Positions 48,601 through 57,779 of a stretch of DNA of 64,000 bases are shown piece by piece. Source of the DNA: Romanomermis culicivorax (lineage: Eukaryota > Nematoda > Enoplea > Mermithida > Mermithidae); contig CAWUHX010000162.1 in NCBI GenBank assembly GCA_963922205.1, positions 124,001-188,000 on the forward strand, given 5' to 3'. Positions within the stretch are counted from its first letter, which is position 1. The number at the start of each line of letters is the position of its first letter. A program made the translations under genes and the position numbers. Below the pieces are notes generated by a model. The model saw nothing but the letters and a program-made list of their open reading frames with translations, made no database searches and had not been told where the DNA came from.

Positions 48601-51600
48601 GAATATGTTCGCTCAATATTGAAGGTCATAAATATTGGTTTGGGTGGCACTGCATTATAAAATCTCTTTGATCAAACGTTGAAAAGTGTTCTTGACATTC
48701 CTCATTCTTTGGAAACATAGAAAGTATGTTTCCATTACTTGTAGAATCATTACTTGTCCAACATTTGATCGAAAAATTTGTTCATACATGGTAAAACATC
48801 GGTCTCATGTGGAACTATTGACAATCTGATTTCAAAATTAGCATGCGCCTTGAACCTTTGCACTCTAGTACAGATATATCGAATATGACCGAAGAGTGGA
48901 AACATTTGTTCAGTCCCATGAAAAATAATATTTATGAGTTACTAGTTGATCGTGATCATTAATGAAGGAAAAATCCGGGGAATTTTTAACAGAAAGTGTT
49001 GAAAAATTCAATCCAGAATGCAAAAAATTGTTTCAACCTGACATATACAAATTGCTCTTTTTGCGATATTTTCACAATATGAAATGCATAACACAGGATT
49101 GAAAACCGAAATATACTCCCTCCCCCCAAAAAAATATATTTCGGTTTTCCATTTTTCAGTTTTGCGGTTTCGGTTTTGAAAAAAATGACGATTTTCGCGG
49201 TTTCGGTTAACCGGACCATCCCTAATATCCACTTTTGAGCTCCGGCTTATGTTTATGAAACCTGTGGAAAAAAGGCAAGAAATATCTTTCACCGTCAGAA
49301 AAAACGTATTACTCCAAAAATGGCGTTGTTATCCAAACGAGTAAAGCTATGAATAAGTAATCGTATTCAAATAATACCAATAAAAATGTTGTGCGGACCA
49401 ACAAATGTGTATGCAAAAAAAGAATTGCGGATTAGTAATAGTCTCTATCCTTTCCTATCCTATCCTAACTTCCGAAAGAAAAGCTTACAAACAAGTAACC
49501 GAAGCTCGTTGATTATTCAACTTTTCTCGCAATCGTTTTCCGTTGTGCTAGTGGAGAGTTTTATTGGGGCTTGTAGTAATCACAGTATGATGTACGCTGG
49601 ACGTCCGTCAGTTGCTACTTTTCCCCACGTTTCTGTAGAATGGCTTAAAGAGTGCATAATCTTGACCACAATGTTTTATTTTTTTCATTCCACCGAGCGG
49701 TTGGTTGGAAGTTTACCTTCTCATTCATTTAGCAATGCCCACAACTCCTTGGATAACTTTGTTTGGGCTTAAATAAAAGATAATTTGTATGATGATGATT
49801 CAACCAGTATTAATTGCATTTTCTAAGAGACGGTATGTAGTTTGTTAGAAATAGTCACTGAGAATTGAGACTAAAGTGCAAACAACAATTGTTCAATTGT
49901 AGGAATAACGCCGGAATCAATGGTCAACGAGCAGAAGAATCAGAAGCCGAAAGAAAATTACGTGCTAAACGGGAAAGAGAATCTCGTCGCTCTACACAAG
50001 TAATATGTTGTGAAGAAATTCTAAGCATCTCTTGTGCTAAATCTGTCAGAATTTTTCCGATTGTAGTCAAATCTTAATGTCCCAAAAATTAGTGCAATAG
50101 TCGAATTTCTTGTTTTTGATTACAGTTATTTTATTTTTGCGTAAAATGATTCAGGGTGTTACACTCGAAACTGTCAAAGCCGCCGAGCATTTTTTTAAAA
50201 AATCAACCGACGAATCCTCAAATACAATTACAACAACAAACACGAATAACGTCGAAAAATCATCTCAGTTGTCGTCATCTAAAAATGAATGCGATTTGTC
50301 ATCGGTTCAACCTACAACTTTTAACACCAACAAAGATTCAGATAAAAATCGATCATCATCGTCGTCATCTTTTAACGATGAAAAATCGATGATGAATAGT
50401 CGATTGAACGCTAATTTGACAACAGCGTTGAAAAATTTAGATGAATTTCAAAACGCCAACAACGGGCCATTCGGGAAAATGTCTAAAATTACCACGAAGA
50501 AAAATGTGCAAGATAATAAGAATATTATTAGTCAAAGTAAGATCACTATGAATATTAATTAATGATTTTTTAATTTTAAAATCATCCTATTGCCTAAAAT
50601 TCGTTGTTTCGAATTGCTTGAACTCTGAGTATGCAGTGCGATGCATATGACCGCATTAGTCGCTTGCTTGAAACAACTGCCTCATTTTTTATCTCATTTT
50701 GGATCACAGACGTTCAATTTTTTGAGAATTCTCAAAAGCAGATAGATTTACAGCCTGCTTTTTTCGAAAGGTTTGTAAACTGAAAGTGATAAAACTTATA
50801 AGCGCCTTGTTCAAGATTAGTTTCTAGCGCATGCTTTTTTTCAAAAATGTTGAAAGCATAATTGAATCGGCTGACGAATTTCGGTTTCATGACGTGTGAT
50901 TTGGAATAATTAGAACACAAATATGAGGTCACATTTACCTTGCTATAAATTTTAGTATATAAAATTACTATTCAAAGAGCATATACTCACTCACCAAACT
51001 TTTTTCTATTAGTAGTAATTTCCTTCGATTTCCGAACTTTTGATAACATTTTTCAGATGCTAACGATATACATACAAGAGAAAGAGATAAATTTTCCGCC
51101 AAATTTATACCCGGCGATAGCGACATTTCGACGGCGTCGAATTTATCGAAAGTCAACGCAAGTTCCTTAGAAAAAACTGCTTCTTCCAACATTTCCTCTT
51201 CGATGGCCGCACCCCCTACCGCCGATTCTGCGTCTTCCTCGTTGAGTAATAGCCGAGCAGCTCGACGTATCAGAGCTAATCGCCGTTCAACCGGTCCGAT
51301 CGCCCAAGATGACGTCCACTTAGCTTTTGACGAAACCGAGAAAACAAATGACGGAAATGAAGAAATTATACGAGTAGGGACAGAAAATTCCAACAAAAAT
51401 AAAGAAAATAACACAGAAATCTCTACGACGAACAATGATAAACATGTTACGGTGAGGAGTAATAATTTTCGAGGTAACGGATCAACGATCGACAAGAAAG
51501 AGTCGAACAATCTGGTTCGGAGGCCGTTGTTGGCGAAATTCGAGTCAAGTGATGCCAAAAATGGCCGACCTACAAATCCGCCGTTGCCGAAACCGGCGTT

Positions 51601-51610
51601 TAATTATCAG
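36357..51610 (+). CDS. myosin phosphatase targeting subunit (PPP1R12/MYPT family), 10 joined exons
   Basis: Ten exons (36357-36665, 40710-40959, 41086-41248, 41702-41846, 42141-42212, 42701-42954, 44571-44756, 49903-49999, 50155-50536, 51057-51610) join with GT-AG borders and consistent phases into 804 codons. The family protein directs PP1 catalytic subunit to myosin light chain. Visible motifs: RAEQLKRW (residues 34-41, MyPhoNE), KVKF (59-62, RVxF PP1 docking), ankyrin repeats over about 66-310, RRSTQGVTL (Thr491) and RRSTG (Thr698), the two ROCK-type inhibitory phosphosites of MYPT1. The mid-region is Ser/Asn/Thr-rich. The C-terminal coiled coil was not found; it may lie in unrecognised exons or beyond the window. 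Intron 1 (4.0 kb) and intron 7 (5.1 kb) are long, the rest 0.1-1.6 kb. Confidence 0.92.
38552..38613. repeat. 31-bp tandem duplication in intron 1
   Basis: The unit ACTGATAAAATGCCTTTC-TAG.TTTTTCAAA occurs twice in direct succession with one or two differences. Confidence 0.75.
39548..39753. mobile_element. relic of the CAGG-ended hAT-like family in intron 1
   Basis: Matches the right-hand 200 bases of the element at 33984-34990, including CCAAAATGGCTCCTA, CCTAAAATTTTA.TAGCC and the ending AAAAAAGCCT. The left half is missing. Confidence 0.7.
40710..40959 (+). CDS. MYPT exon 2, ankyrin repeats
   Basis: Acceptor CTGTTTTAG, donor GTAAAA. Enters in phase 0 and leaves after the first base of a Gly codon. 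It encodes ankyrin repeats with VQFLLSNGADVDAQDNEGWT and VRYLLSKSAD...PIDLAE. The exon joins seamlessly to exon 3 through ERG-IDIE, as in MYPT proteins. Confidence 0.93.
41086..41248 (+). CDS. MYPT exon 3
   Basis: Acceptor CCGTTACAG, donor GTACAT. Encodes IDIEDARISEERQMFEDA, the charged helix between ankyrin blocks in MYPT, and then ATPVHVAAAKGYCKVL of the next ankyrin repeat. Leaves after two bases of an Arg codon. Confidence 0.92.
41702..41846 (+). CDS. MYPT exon 4, ankyrin repeats
   Basis: Acceptor TTTTGCAG, donor GTAAGA. Encodes ILLQAGAEVNAKDRDGWTPL and HAAAHWGEREACEILVEHNA, the most conserved ankyrin segment of MYPT1. Phase 0 at its end. Confidence 0.94.
42141..42212 (+). CDS. MYPT exon 5
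   Basis: Acceptor TTGCCATAG, donor GTAATT; 24 codons. Encodes GMTCVDVADPDLIEFLESLQ then EKQK, the last ankyrin helix and the start of the linker. Confidence 0.9.
42293..42391 (+). CDS. possible alternative MYPT terminal exon
   Basis: A CTTGCTTAG acceptor opens a phase-0 frame of 32 codons (IQTAVRLIAHRLVFGDAIRS...) ending in TGA at 42389-42391. If spliced to exon 5 it would give a short protein ending just after the ankyrin repeats. The frame is short and the acceptor ordinary, so it may be chance. Confidence 0.25.
   Translation: MQTAVRLIAHRLVFGDAIRSKFYLALSQCVLS
42701..42954 (+). CDS. MYPT exon 6, disordered linker
   Basis: Acceptor TTTCCGCCAG, donor GTAAAT. Phase 0 in, two bases of an Arg codon out. 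Rich in Pro, Ser and Thr, including MAPPPPSSPSVHLPSWRLTG, a segment like the Ser/Thr-rich linker of MYPT1 with its WRLG-type motif. Joins exon 7 as R-QISSSPS. Confidence 0.82.
44034..44080. repeat. dispersed repeat with GTTCTTGCTGGCTGAAGAAT
   Basis: The phrase recurs at about 28481, 31811 and 33659 followed by CCAAATTTTT. It marks a low-copy family embedded in the TIR mosaics and in MYPT intron 6. Confidence 0.6.
44571..44756 (+). CDS. MYPT exon 7, Ser/Pro-rich linker
   Basis: Acceptor GATTTTCAG, donor GTTAGT. Encodes a Ser/Thr/Pro-rich stretch (SVPNTPLESPPP, TATSVSNEIRKRTEAL) ending AAEDK. Phases fit both exon 6 and exon 8. Confidence 0.8.
47097..47235. repeat. dispersed repeat, copy 1 of 2
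   Basis: Shares GTTGAAAATTTGCG.GG, AGTG.AGCTAAATGTCC, AATTAGGCAAC.AGTGATCA and GAC.TCA/TAGG.. with 55345-55482. Both are followed by a GGGGTAATA...ATGGGGCAGTCTG block. Non-coding, inside MYPT intron 7. Confidence 0.75.
47246..47490. mobile_element. possible CATACATG MITE relative in MYPT intron 7
   Basis: Ends at CCCATGTATG, with flanks AGGTGGAC (47238-47245) and AAGTGGAC (47491-47498), 7 of 8 identical. The left end (GCAGGCCTGTAGGCAGG) matches the right end poorly. Confidence 0.45.
47811..49224. mobile_element. possible TAGGGATG-ended element in MYPT intron 7
   Basis: Left TAGAGATAATCCG and right CGGACCATCCCTA are inverted with three mismatches. The flanks ATATCTAT and ATATCCAC agree at 6 of 8. 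The right subterminal region repeats CGGTTTCGGTTTT words. About 1.4 kb, no transposase. Confidence 0.42.
49903..49999 (+). CDS. MYPT exon 8, first inhibitory phosphosite
   Basis: Acceptor CAATTGTAG, donor GTAATA. Encodes EESEAERKLRAKRERESRRSTQ. Together with GVTL at the start of exon 9 this forms the RRSTQGVTL site, the main ROCK-phosphorylated inhibitory threonine of MYPT proteins. Confidence 0.93.
50155..50536 (+). CDS. MYPT exon 9
   Basis: Acceptor GATTCAG, donor GTAAGATC (strong). Encodes GVTLETVKAAEHFFKK, the continuation of the phosphosite helix, followed by a long Asn/Thr/Ser-rich region. The donor is preferred over reading on to the TAA at 50560 because exon 10 then follows in frame. 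Confidence 0.88.
51057..51610 (+). CDS. MYPT exon 10, second inhibitory phosphosite
   Basis: Acceptor CATTTTTCAG, donor GTAAAT; 554 bp. Encodes NANDIHTRERDKFS at the start, then RAARRIRANRRSTGPIAQDD, matching the position and core of the second ROCK site (RRSTG). An acidic Asn/Thr-rich tail follows, ending RPTNPPLPKPAFNYQ. No stop occurs before the donor, so at least one more exon is expected. Confidence 0.88.
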
Positions 51611-52382
51611 GTAAATAGATTTTTAAACTGTTTAAAAATTGGATGGCCGAATTTTTTTTAAATTCTTCTCGTTTATGCCGAATTGCGCACAGCTGTAAGA
51701 ATTTCGCATCACGGCGAAAAAGAATTTTCTGGAAAATTGCTCCTAATGAGATTTTCTGCTTTAACTTTGAAAAATCATACTTTCCAGTAAGTCTAACTTC
51801 AATCAAATTTCAATACATGAACTGAGTGATGATTGTTTTTTGTAATTACGGATTTAGATAAAAATATCAAACAGCATATCCAGCTGGCAAAAACGAGTTA
51901 TTTGGCATTTGGTAAACGCGTAAAATCTGCTATGAAGTCAAAGAATTTAGATATTCTCAGAATAGTTGATATAATTAGTACGAATAAAAACGGAATCGTT
52001 TGCAGATTGGTGATTCTAGGACCGCAAGACACCGAGAAAATAGATTGTTGAAACGTGAGCAAGTTAATATTTGACGAAAGCAAAGAAGGTAAAAAGATCC
52101 ATACACGTATATTTTTAGAAGAAAAATAGAGATTGCAAACAAATAGCATGGTGCAGGAAAAGATACACTAACAATTTAATGGCTGGAACATTTGATTCTT
52201 CAATTTTAAGGTTATCTTTGATTTTCATTCACTTCGGGGTATACATTCCGACTGTTTCGTCTTGATGATCCAAACTCTGGTTTGATTTTCTGCCCGGCTC
52301 GTCTCGACAATTCAGTTTCTGTCCGATATCGGTGCCAATTGACTTGTTGTACGTTCTTTCCGGGTCTGATTTTTCTTTACAG

Positions 52383-52442
52383 AATCGTATGTCTTTCCGA
52401 AATAATAACATGTCAACCACTTCTTTGATTGGTAATTCACAC
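52383..52442 (+). CDS. candidate MYPT exon 11
   Basis: A strong acceptor (TTTTTCTTTACAG) and a GTAAAC donor enclose 20 phase-0 codons (NRMSFRNNNMSTTSLIGNSH) that follow exon 10 in frame and keep its Ser/Asn-rich style. Support is from splice signals and phase only. Confidence 0.45.
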
Positions 52443-52569
52443 GTAAACAAGTATCTGGTTTTTCGATGCATCGTAATTTTTATTTCATTTTTTTCAATTT
52501 GTTCAGTGTCATTTTTGGTGTATTTTCTTTCTCTCTGCGATCATCTTTTCGATAAATAAAGCCTTGCAG

Positions 52570-52659
52570 CCACAAAAACATCGCGTACATTCAGTAAAAC
52601 AACGTGCATCGGAACAAGTTTCGGACAATTTTTATTTGTTTACTGTAGGAGCCTCTAAG
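52570..52659 (+). CDS. candidate MYPT exon 12
   Basis: Acceptor GCCTTGCAG and donor AAG|GTAAATAAG flank 30 phase-0 codons (PQKHRVHSVKQRASEQVSDN then FYLFTVGASK). Compatible in phase with exon 11. No family motif is recognised. Confidence 0.4.
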
Positions 52660-52699
52660 GTAAATAAGCGGTTGACACATTTGCGTATTTGACGGCTAA

Positions 52700-55340
52700 A
52701 TTTGTCGTGTTGTTGCACGCTGGCTCGGTCATTTTTCCTCTTCAATCATATTTTGATCGGAATTTCTGAAAAAAGGTTTTTTGCCGCAATTTGCATAAAT
52801 ATAGGCGCATATGGACTATATTCTCTGTTCCTCTCTTTATGGTTTGCACCCTTTTTCTTTTATACTTTATTGAAAACCGCAAAGTGATCGGCTTTTCATT
52901 ATAGTAAATGAGGGAAAGCTAAACAAGAACAGCTGTTTCTTGTCTGTTTATTTTTGTATGTGTGCATCGAGGGCTTTTTGGCCGGTTCGCAAAAGACAAA
53001 TCTGCACTTCGAGAAAGATAGATTCTCGCATATTTCGGGATAATTTTCTTTTATTTTAGATCATTGACGTCGTTACATTGTTTTTTAGTCTTTCTGCTTT
53101 GGTTTTTTGGCTGATGCACTCGAACCGTGATCGCCCCATACGTTTAGTAAATATGAAAAGAACGCCAAATTTATGTCCCATTGTACTAGAAAAAATTATA
53201 GAAAAAAAGTTTTTTGCTTTCGTGATTTTGTTGACCACAGTTGAAATTTTTCAGCTTAAAAGTTTGGAACTTTTCTTTTCCTTGTAAATTTGTCCAGGCT
53301 TTTGGTCGATCACTAAGATTTTGCCAAATCTGACTGCTACGATTAGCTGCTCCTCAAATGAATTTCTATAGATTTTAGCCCTATGAAAATGAATCTATTC
53401 GAACCGTCTTGTTTGACTGAATTGGTTCGGCCATGCTTGTAAATTATTTCTTCGCTTCATGTATTCTAATTCAATTAATATCTTTCCATTTAGAATTTTA
53501 ATTCATTCTATTTTTTGTTTCATAAATTGATAGAATCCAGGTCTCAGACCTGACATGATAAGTTCACATTATGAAACATCTATTGTTAAGAATTTTGTGA
53601 ATTATGTATTTGTGAATGTGAATCCATGAATTTTCATAGATTGCTTCTCGCTCGCTGTATTTCCGTTAGGATTCCTTAAAATTATATTTATTTGTATCAT
53701 TAGAAAATTTTGAATTGTTATTCAAACGATTCAATGTCGTTCATTTTGATTTTTTCACTTAATCTCACTGGCATGGAGACAATGAATTTCTCGTAAAATG
53801 CTGCGCATAAAATTTAAATAGTTGGCTGACCGAGATAATATATTGAAATCTGAAACATAAAGTACAGGATAATGCAAGATATCAGGAGAAGGGCTAAAAA
53901 AATTTCTTTCGAAATTTTCTTAGACAGCTTTTCAGACAGTATTTCTTGGACAGTTTTGCGAAATCGAAGCATTACATACCCATTATATGAAAAGATACTT
54001 CCCAGATCCTAGAAAATGATATATCATCCAAATCAATCAAACGGTTCCTTGGTTTCTACTTTGCTCAAAATGACAGGACCTCTGGACGGAAGCCACGATT
54101 AAGGCGCTCGCCATTTTATTTACTTCCTCGTTATGCGTAAATTTGCGTTTTCTTCATTTTGCTTATCACTCTATTTCGGATTTTAGTGACAAATTACCAT
54201 TTTTAGTTATTTTTAGTCGGTAGTAACGCGTAAATAAACGTTATTAGATTTTTTATTCAAAAGTGGTCGAAATTTAAATTATTACTCTATCTTTATAAGA
54301 AACGAGTAATAATTTCAAAAATCTATTGTCGAGGAAAAAAGATTTTTGGTTTATTCGTCGTTTCACGGAAATTTCAGACTAGTACTTGCACTAATCGCAC
54401 CAAATTTTCTGCGTGCATTCCTTGTTCGCACATTGCAAAAGGTGACTATAATTTCCGCAGGCGTGAAAATTTTACATGAACTTCGCTCGTCCTACAAAAA
54501 TTTTCTTACTGTAGTATGAGGTGTACTGTTTGTTTAACTTGACTTTCTGTGGCCAGTAGTCATTGGAGTCATGCGTTGTTAATATTCCTGCCTCCTGTAA
54601 GCATTTTTGGGATGTAAAACCTTTCGAAAACTGTAAATATCCTGAATGAAAAGTTTACTCAATGGTCATCACACGGCACGACTATACTCCATTTTTCGAG
54701 TGAAATTTGGCACTTTGGGTCAATTAATGTGTATAGCCTTTCTCCGGCGCTTTTAATCCACTTTTGTTGTCATTAAAAGCCTCTTTCCCTACTTTCGGGA
54801 AACGGTCTGTGTGTGCCACCACCGTACCACGATTCCGTAAAATGTAAGAATCCGGTTCGCCACGTTACCAACGCGTTTAAAAGAACCATAAACAGCTAAA
54901 AATCCGGCATTTTCCATTTTCAGCTCTTTTTATTATATGAATTTCTTGTGATCTATGTTACATTCGCTATGCTTCAGTCAACTCTTTCTTGTGATTTCCG
55001 ACTCTTCTAATCGGTTAATGTTTTCCAAGTGACACAAATATGAACTGTATAACAGTACGAATTACATTTTTGTCGTTCTCTCATATTGCTGAAAATTGTG
55101 AAACGATTCGCAATTCATTTTGATGAGCGCAGATCTCCAAAATTTTCTGAGTAGATGATGATAGTAGCGCTTTTCACAAGGCAGAATATCCGCAGACATG
55201 ACTTTTACTATTGACATTTTTTTCGAACGTATTTTACAGTCGTGCTAGACATGGAATGTTTACAGCGATTGCGATCATATTTCATGTGATCGAAAATTCT
55301 TTCTTTGATTCAATTGGAGATGCGATTTTTCAATCGAATT
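52700..55340. other. non-coding, no gene seen
   Basis: AT-rich. A few short open frames (about 52702-52887, 53078-53287) are hydrophobic and lack domains. If the MYPT gene continues downstream this is intron. Confidence 0.4.
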
Positions 55341-55344
55341 CAGT

Positions 55345-55530
55345 CACAGAGATCCCCAAGATCAGATTTTTCAGGTGGGAGTAAAGTTGAAAATTTGCGA
55401 GGGAAGTGCAGCTAAATGTCCACTAAATACGTGATTTTGACTCATAATTAGGCAACCAGTGATCATTTTTAAGACTTCATGTAGGGGTAATATCCACTCA
55501 TACCCCTCCCTATGGGGCAGTCTGTTCAGT
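55345..55530. repeat. dispersed repeat, copy 2 of 2
   Basis: Counterpart of 47097-47235, followed by GGGGTAATATCCACTCATAC and TATGGGGCAGTCTG as at 47450-47480. A third, weaker relative starts near 55740. Confidence 0.7.
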
Positions 55531-55859
55531 TATTTCAACGTTTTCATTGCTGTCGCTGTCAGGCCTCGTTAATATAGAAAATCTATTAACATTTCCTCAA
55601 AGAGACGGTGCCTTTCTTATATATGACTTGAATACGGTTTTCACTCCAGATTTTAAATACAAATTCTTGTTGAACATTGATATCGTGGTACAGAATTATT
55701 ACTACTAATATTACCCAGAGGTTTCCGAGTTCATATTTTCAGATAGGGATGGTAAAGCTTAAAATTTTGCAGATTACCTAAATATATATTGAATATGTCA
55801 TTTCCCGCAAAAGCGGACACCCTGTGGTCAATTTTTAGAGTTTTAGCTACAGTACCCCA

Positions 55860-55925
55860 CCCTTCGACTACTAACACTACCACTACTAATACTGCTACTA
55901 ATATTACTGCTACTGCTTTACTACA
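55860..55925. repeat. ACT/GCT-rich imperfect microsatellite
   Basis: Runs of CTACTAACACTACCACTACT and similar trinucleotides. The Val/Leu-rich minus-strand frame over it is an artefact. Confidence 0.7.
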
Positions 55926-56434
55926 TGAGTTAATTAATATGTATCTAAAAATATAATATTTCAAGTGGCACGTCGTTAATTTAAGATATTGGTCAAATTT
56001 CATTGCGCGAAAACTCCAAAATCCAAATTTTTAATGGGCAACTTGTCATTGACCTAAAATTTCAAGTACATAATATTTCGTATAAGTTCCAACACCTTTG
56101 AAAAGCACCGATAAATAAATTTTAGAGAATGTTTTATTTTCTTTCGTCAAAATAAAGATATATTTTTGTACGCGAAAGTGATTATTTATTATTTTTTTGT
56201 TATTGTCAAATGGATGCTTAGAAGATTGGAACATTCTCATTGTTTTTTGTTATTCTATGGAAGGTTGTTCCGTCTGTTGTTGTTACAAAAACTCGTATAA
56301 TAATTTTTGTAAGATCTGTCACATGGCTGACTGACGCATTTTTTCGAAATCTTGAAAAAACGAAATCGAAATAGAGAGTGTGTGACTAATAATACAGTAT
56401 GCGTGGTACGGTTGCGAAACGTGTAATTTTCTAC

Positions 56435-56606
56435 CTGCATCATCTATAAGTTCGCGTTGTTGTTGTAGACGGGCATCATGTACAAAAGAGTTCGTTTTAG
56501 GAAACTTGTCTTTCACTCTCGTTTGCGGTTGTTTTTCTTCGCTTTTTACAGCGACGTCTTGCTGATCTTGCAGAGCCGATCTGTTCACTTTAATACGTAC
56601 TCTAAT
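56435..56606 (-). CDS. candidate exon of an unidentified minus-strand gene
   Basis: Minus-strand acceptor AAATATGCAG and donor GTAGAAA enclose 57 codons plus one base. The product is hydrophilic (RVRIKVNRSALQDQQDVAV, KSEEKQPQTRVKDKFPKTNS, VHDARLQQQRELIDDAG). Its composition looks like protein, unlike the plus-strand frame over it. No family recognised and no partner exon linked. Confidence 0.38.
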
Positions 56607-56631
56607 CTGCATATTTATTATTCAAAATATA

Positions 56632-57009
56632 ATGGTCAACAGTTACCAAAGCGCCATGGCCATCGGTTCTTCGTCGTACGATTCGGACGAAATCGACGAA
56701 AGCAACAATAATAACGACGATTACAGTAACAAAAACGATGCGCAGCATTTGATTAACGACCTTCACGACCCTGAAAATCATTTATTATCGCCGTCCAATT
56801 TGTGGTCTTGCTATTACTGCCGTTGTTATTATTCTTTGATTTTGGATCGTAATGATGTCGATATGCAAATTTTTACACACAGACTTCCAATTTGGGCGAC
56901 TTCGAAAAGGTCTCGCAGGAAACGATCGCAGAATGCAAAAAAGTTGATTAGAAGAAGTGCTAGCTGTGAACGTACGAGTGGCACTAGCGTCGAAGTGAGG
57001 AGTAGCTGA
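56632..57009 (+). CDS. hypothetical protein or terminal exon, 125 codons
   Basis: Opens at ATG, or could be spliced at GTCAACAG|TTACC. It has an acidic Asp/Asn/Ser start (SSYDSDEIDESNNNNDD), a short Cys/Tyr patch (WSCYYCRCYYS) and a basic Ser-rich end (KRSRRKRSQNAKKLIRRSAS). Codon choice resembles the MYPT exons. No domain was recognised. It may be a small gene, a last exon of an upstream gene, or chance. Confidence 0.35.
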   Translation: MVNSYQSAMAIGSSSYDSDEIDESNNNNDDYSNKNDAQHLINDLHDPENHLLSPSNLWSCYYCRCYYSLILDRNDVDMQIFTHRLPIWATSKRSRRKRSQNAKKLIRRSASCERTSGTSVEVRSS

Positions 57010-57436
57010 ATTTCCTCGAATGTGATTTAGTCCGACAACCACTTTTCCATCTGTTTTCAATCCATTTTGCTTCATCTTTCCATCAATTTTCTGGGTATGA
57101 TCTTTTCAAACCTATTTTGAATATTTAGGAGAAAAGTCGCTATTCCAGGCTTTTGATCATTTAAGAAATTACATTTTGTTTGAGAACGTAAAAAATAACA
57201 AAAATCAAAAACACCGCTAGATTGTAAGTAAAAAATAAAATCTTACTGGTATAAAAATCTGTCGTTTTTTTACTCCTGATGTAGTTACTCAGCTTACAGT
57301 TTTATTCTTCTCTTAGATTGAAATTTTGTTGATTTGATGCAAAGTTTTATGACAGATGCGATGTTGCTATGTTGAGAGTGGTCACAGTAACCAGCTCAAC
57401 TACGAACTGTTGTGATTTGAGCGCACCTTTCCCGTC

Positions 57437-57510
57437 GCTCGGTTGGCTCAGTTGGCTAGAGCGTGCGGACAGTAGCCGCAAGGTCCCAGGTTCAAGTCCC
57501 GGACCGAACC
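57437..57510 (+). tRNA. tRNA-Thr(AGT)-like sequence, possibly pseudogene or SINE head
   Basis: Folds as a 74-base cloverleaf. Acceptor GCTCGGT/ACCGAAC has one mismatch, D stem GCTC/GAGC, anticodon stem TGCGG/CCGCA with a 7-base loop holding AGT, and T stem has one A-C mismatch around a TTCAAGT loop. A-box (TGGCTCAGTTGG) and B-box (GGTTCAAGTCC) promoters are good. Position 33 is C, not the near-universal T, and with the two mismatches this argues against a fully functional tRNA. Confidence 0.55.
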
Positions 57511-57665
57511 TAACTTTCACTGAAGCCCCGAGTAGCGGGAACAGGTTGCTTCAACACTGGTGGCCCTTGACGGTCCGTCAAACTCGACGGCGGAGGGATG
57601 TTGAGAGTGGCCAAAGCAGCCACCTCAATTACGAATTGTTGCAAAAAGAGAGCGCCTTTCCCGTT

Positions 57666-57732
57666 GCTCGGTTAGCTCAGTTGGTTAGAACGTGCGGACG
57701 GTAGCCGCAAGGTCCCGCGTTGAGCTTAACTT
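57666..57732 (+). pseudogene. second tRNA-Thr-like copy, T arm lost
   Basis: Same D arm (GCTCAGTTGGTTAGAAC) and anticodon arm (TGCGG-ACGGTAG-CCGCA, anticodon GGT). The T arm reads CCCGCGTTGAGC and no longer pairs. A decayed duplicate of the copy at 57437. Confidence 0.65.
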
Positions 57733-57779
57733 TTACTGAAGCTCCGAGTAACGGGAACATGTAGCCTCAACAGCTACTA

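Larger units (their letters stand above)
57371..57772 (+). repeat. tandem duplication of a 229-bp unit containing a tRNA-like sequence
   Basis: Unit 1 (57371-57599) and unit 2 (57600 to about 57772) both run GTTGAGAGTGG...CTCAA.TACGAA.TGTTG...TTTCCCGT.GCTCGGTT.GCTCAG, tRNA-like core, then CTGAAGC.CCGAGTA.CGGGAACA. The ends of each unit's core are inverted (TCCCGTCGCTCGG against CCGAGTAGCGGGA), extending the acceptor stem. Unit 2 is shorter and more decayed. Confidence 0.75.

Noticed and set aside
49386..49772. 128-codon plus-strand frame between MYPT exons 7 and 8
   Set aside because: No domain, and the frame does not connect in phase with exons 7 or 8. Probably decayed repeat sequence.
50968..51558. 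196-codon minus-strand frame
   Set aside because: It lies opposite MYPT exon 10, whose splice sites and phosphosite motif show that the plus strand is the coding one.
51833..52051. 72-codon frame just downstream of MYPT exon 10 as a last exon
   Set aside because: A phase-0 acceptor inside it (AAACAG|CAT) is possible, but the acceptor is weak and the sequence shows no MYPT feature. The exon at 52383 has much better splice signals.
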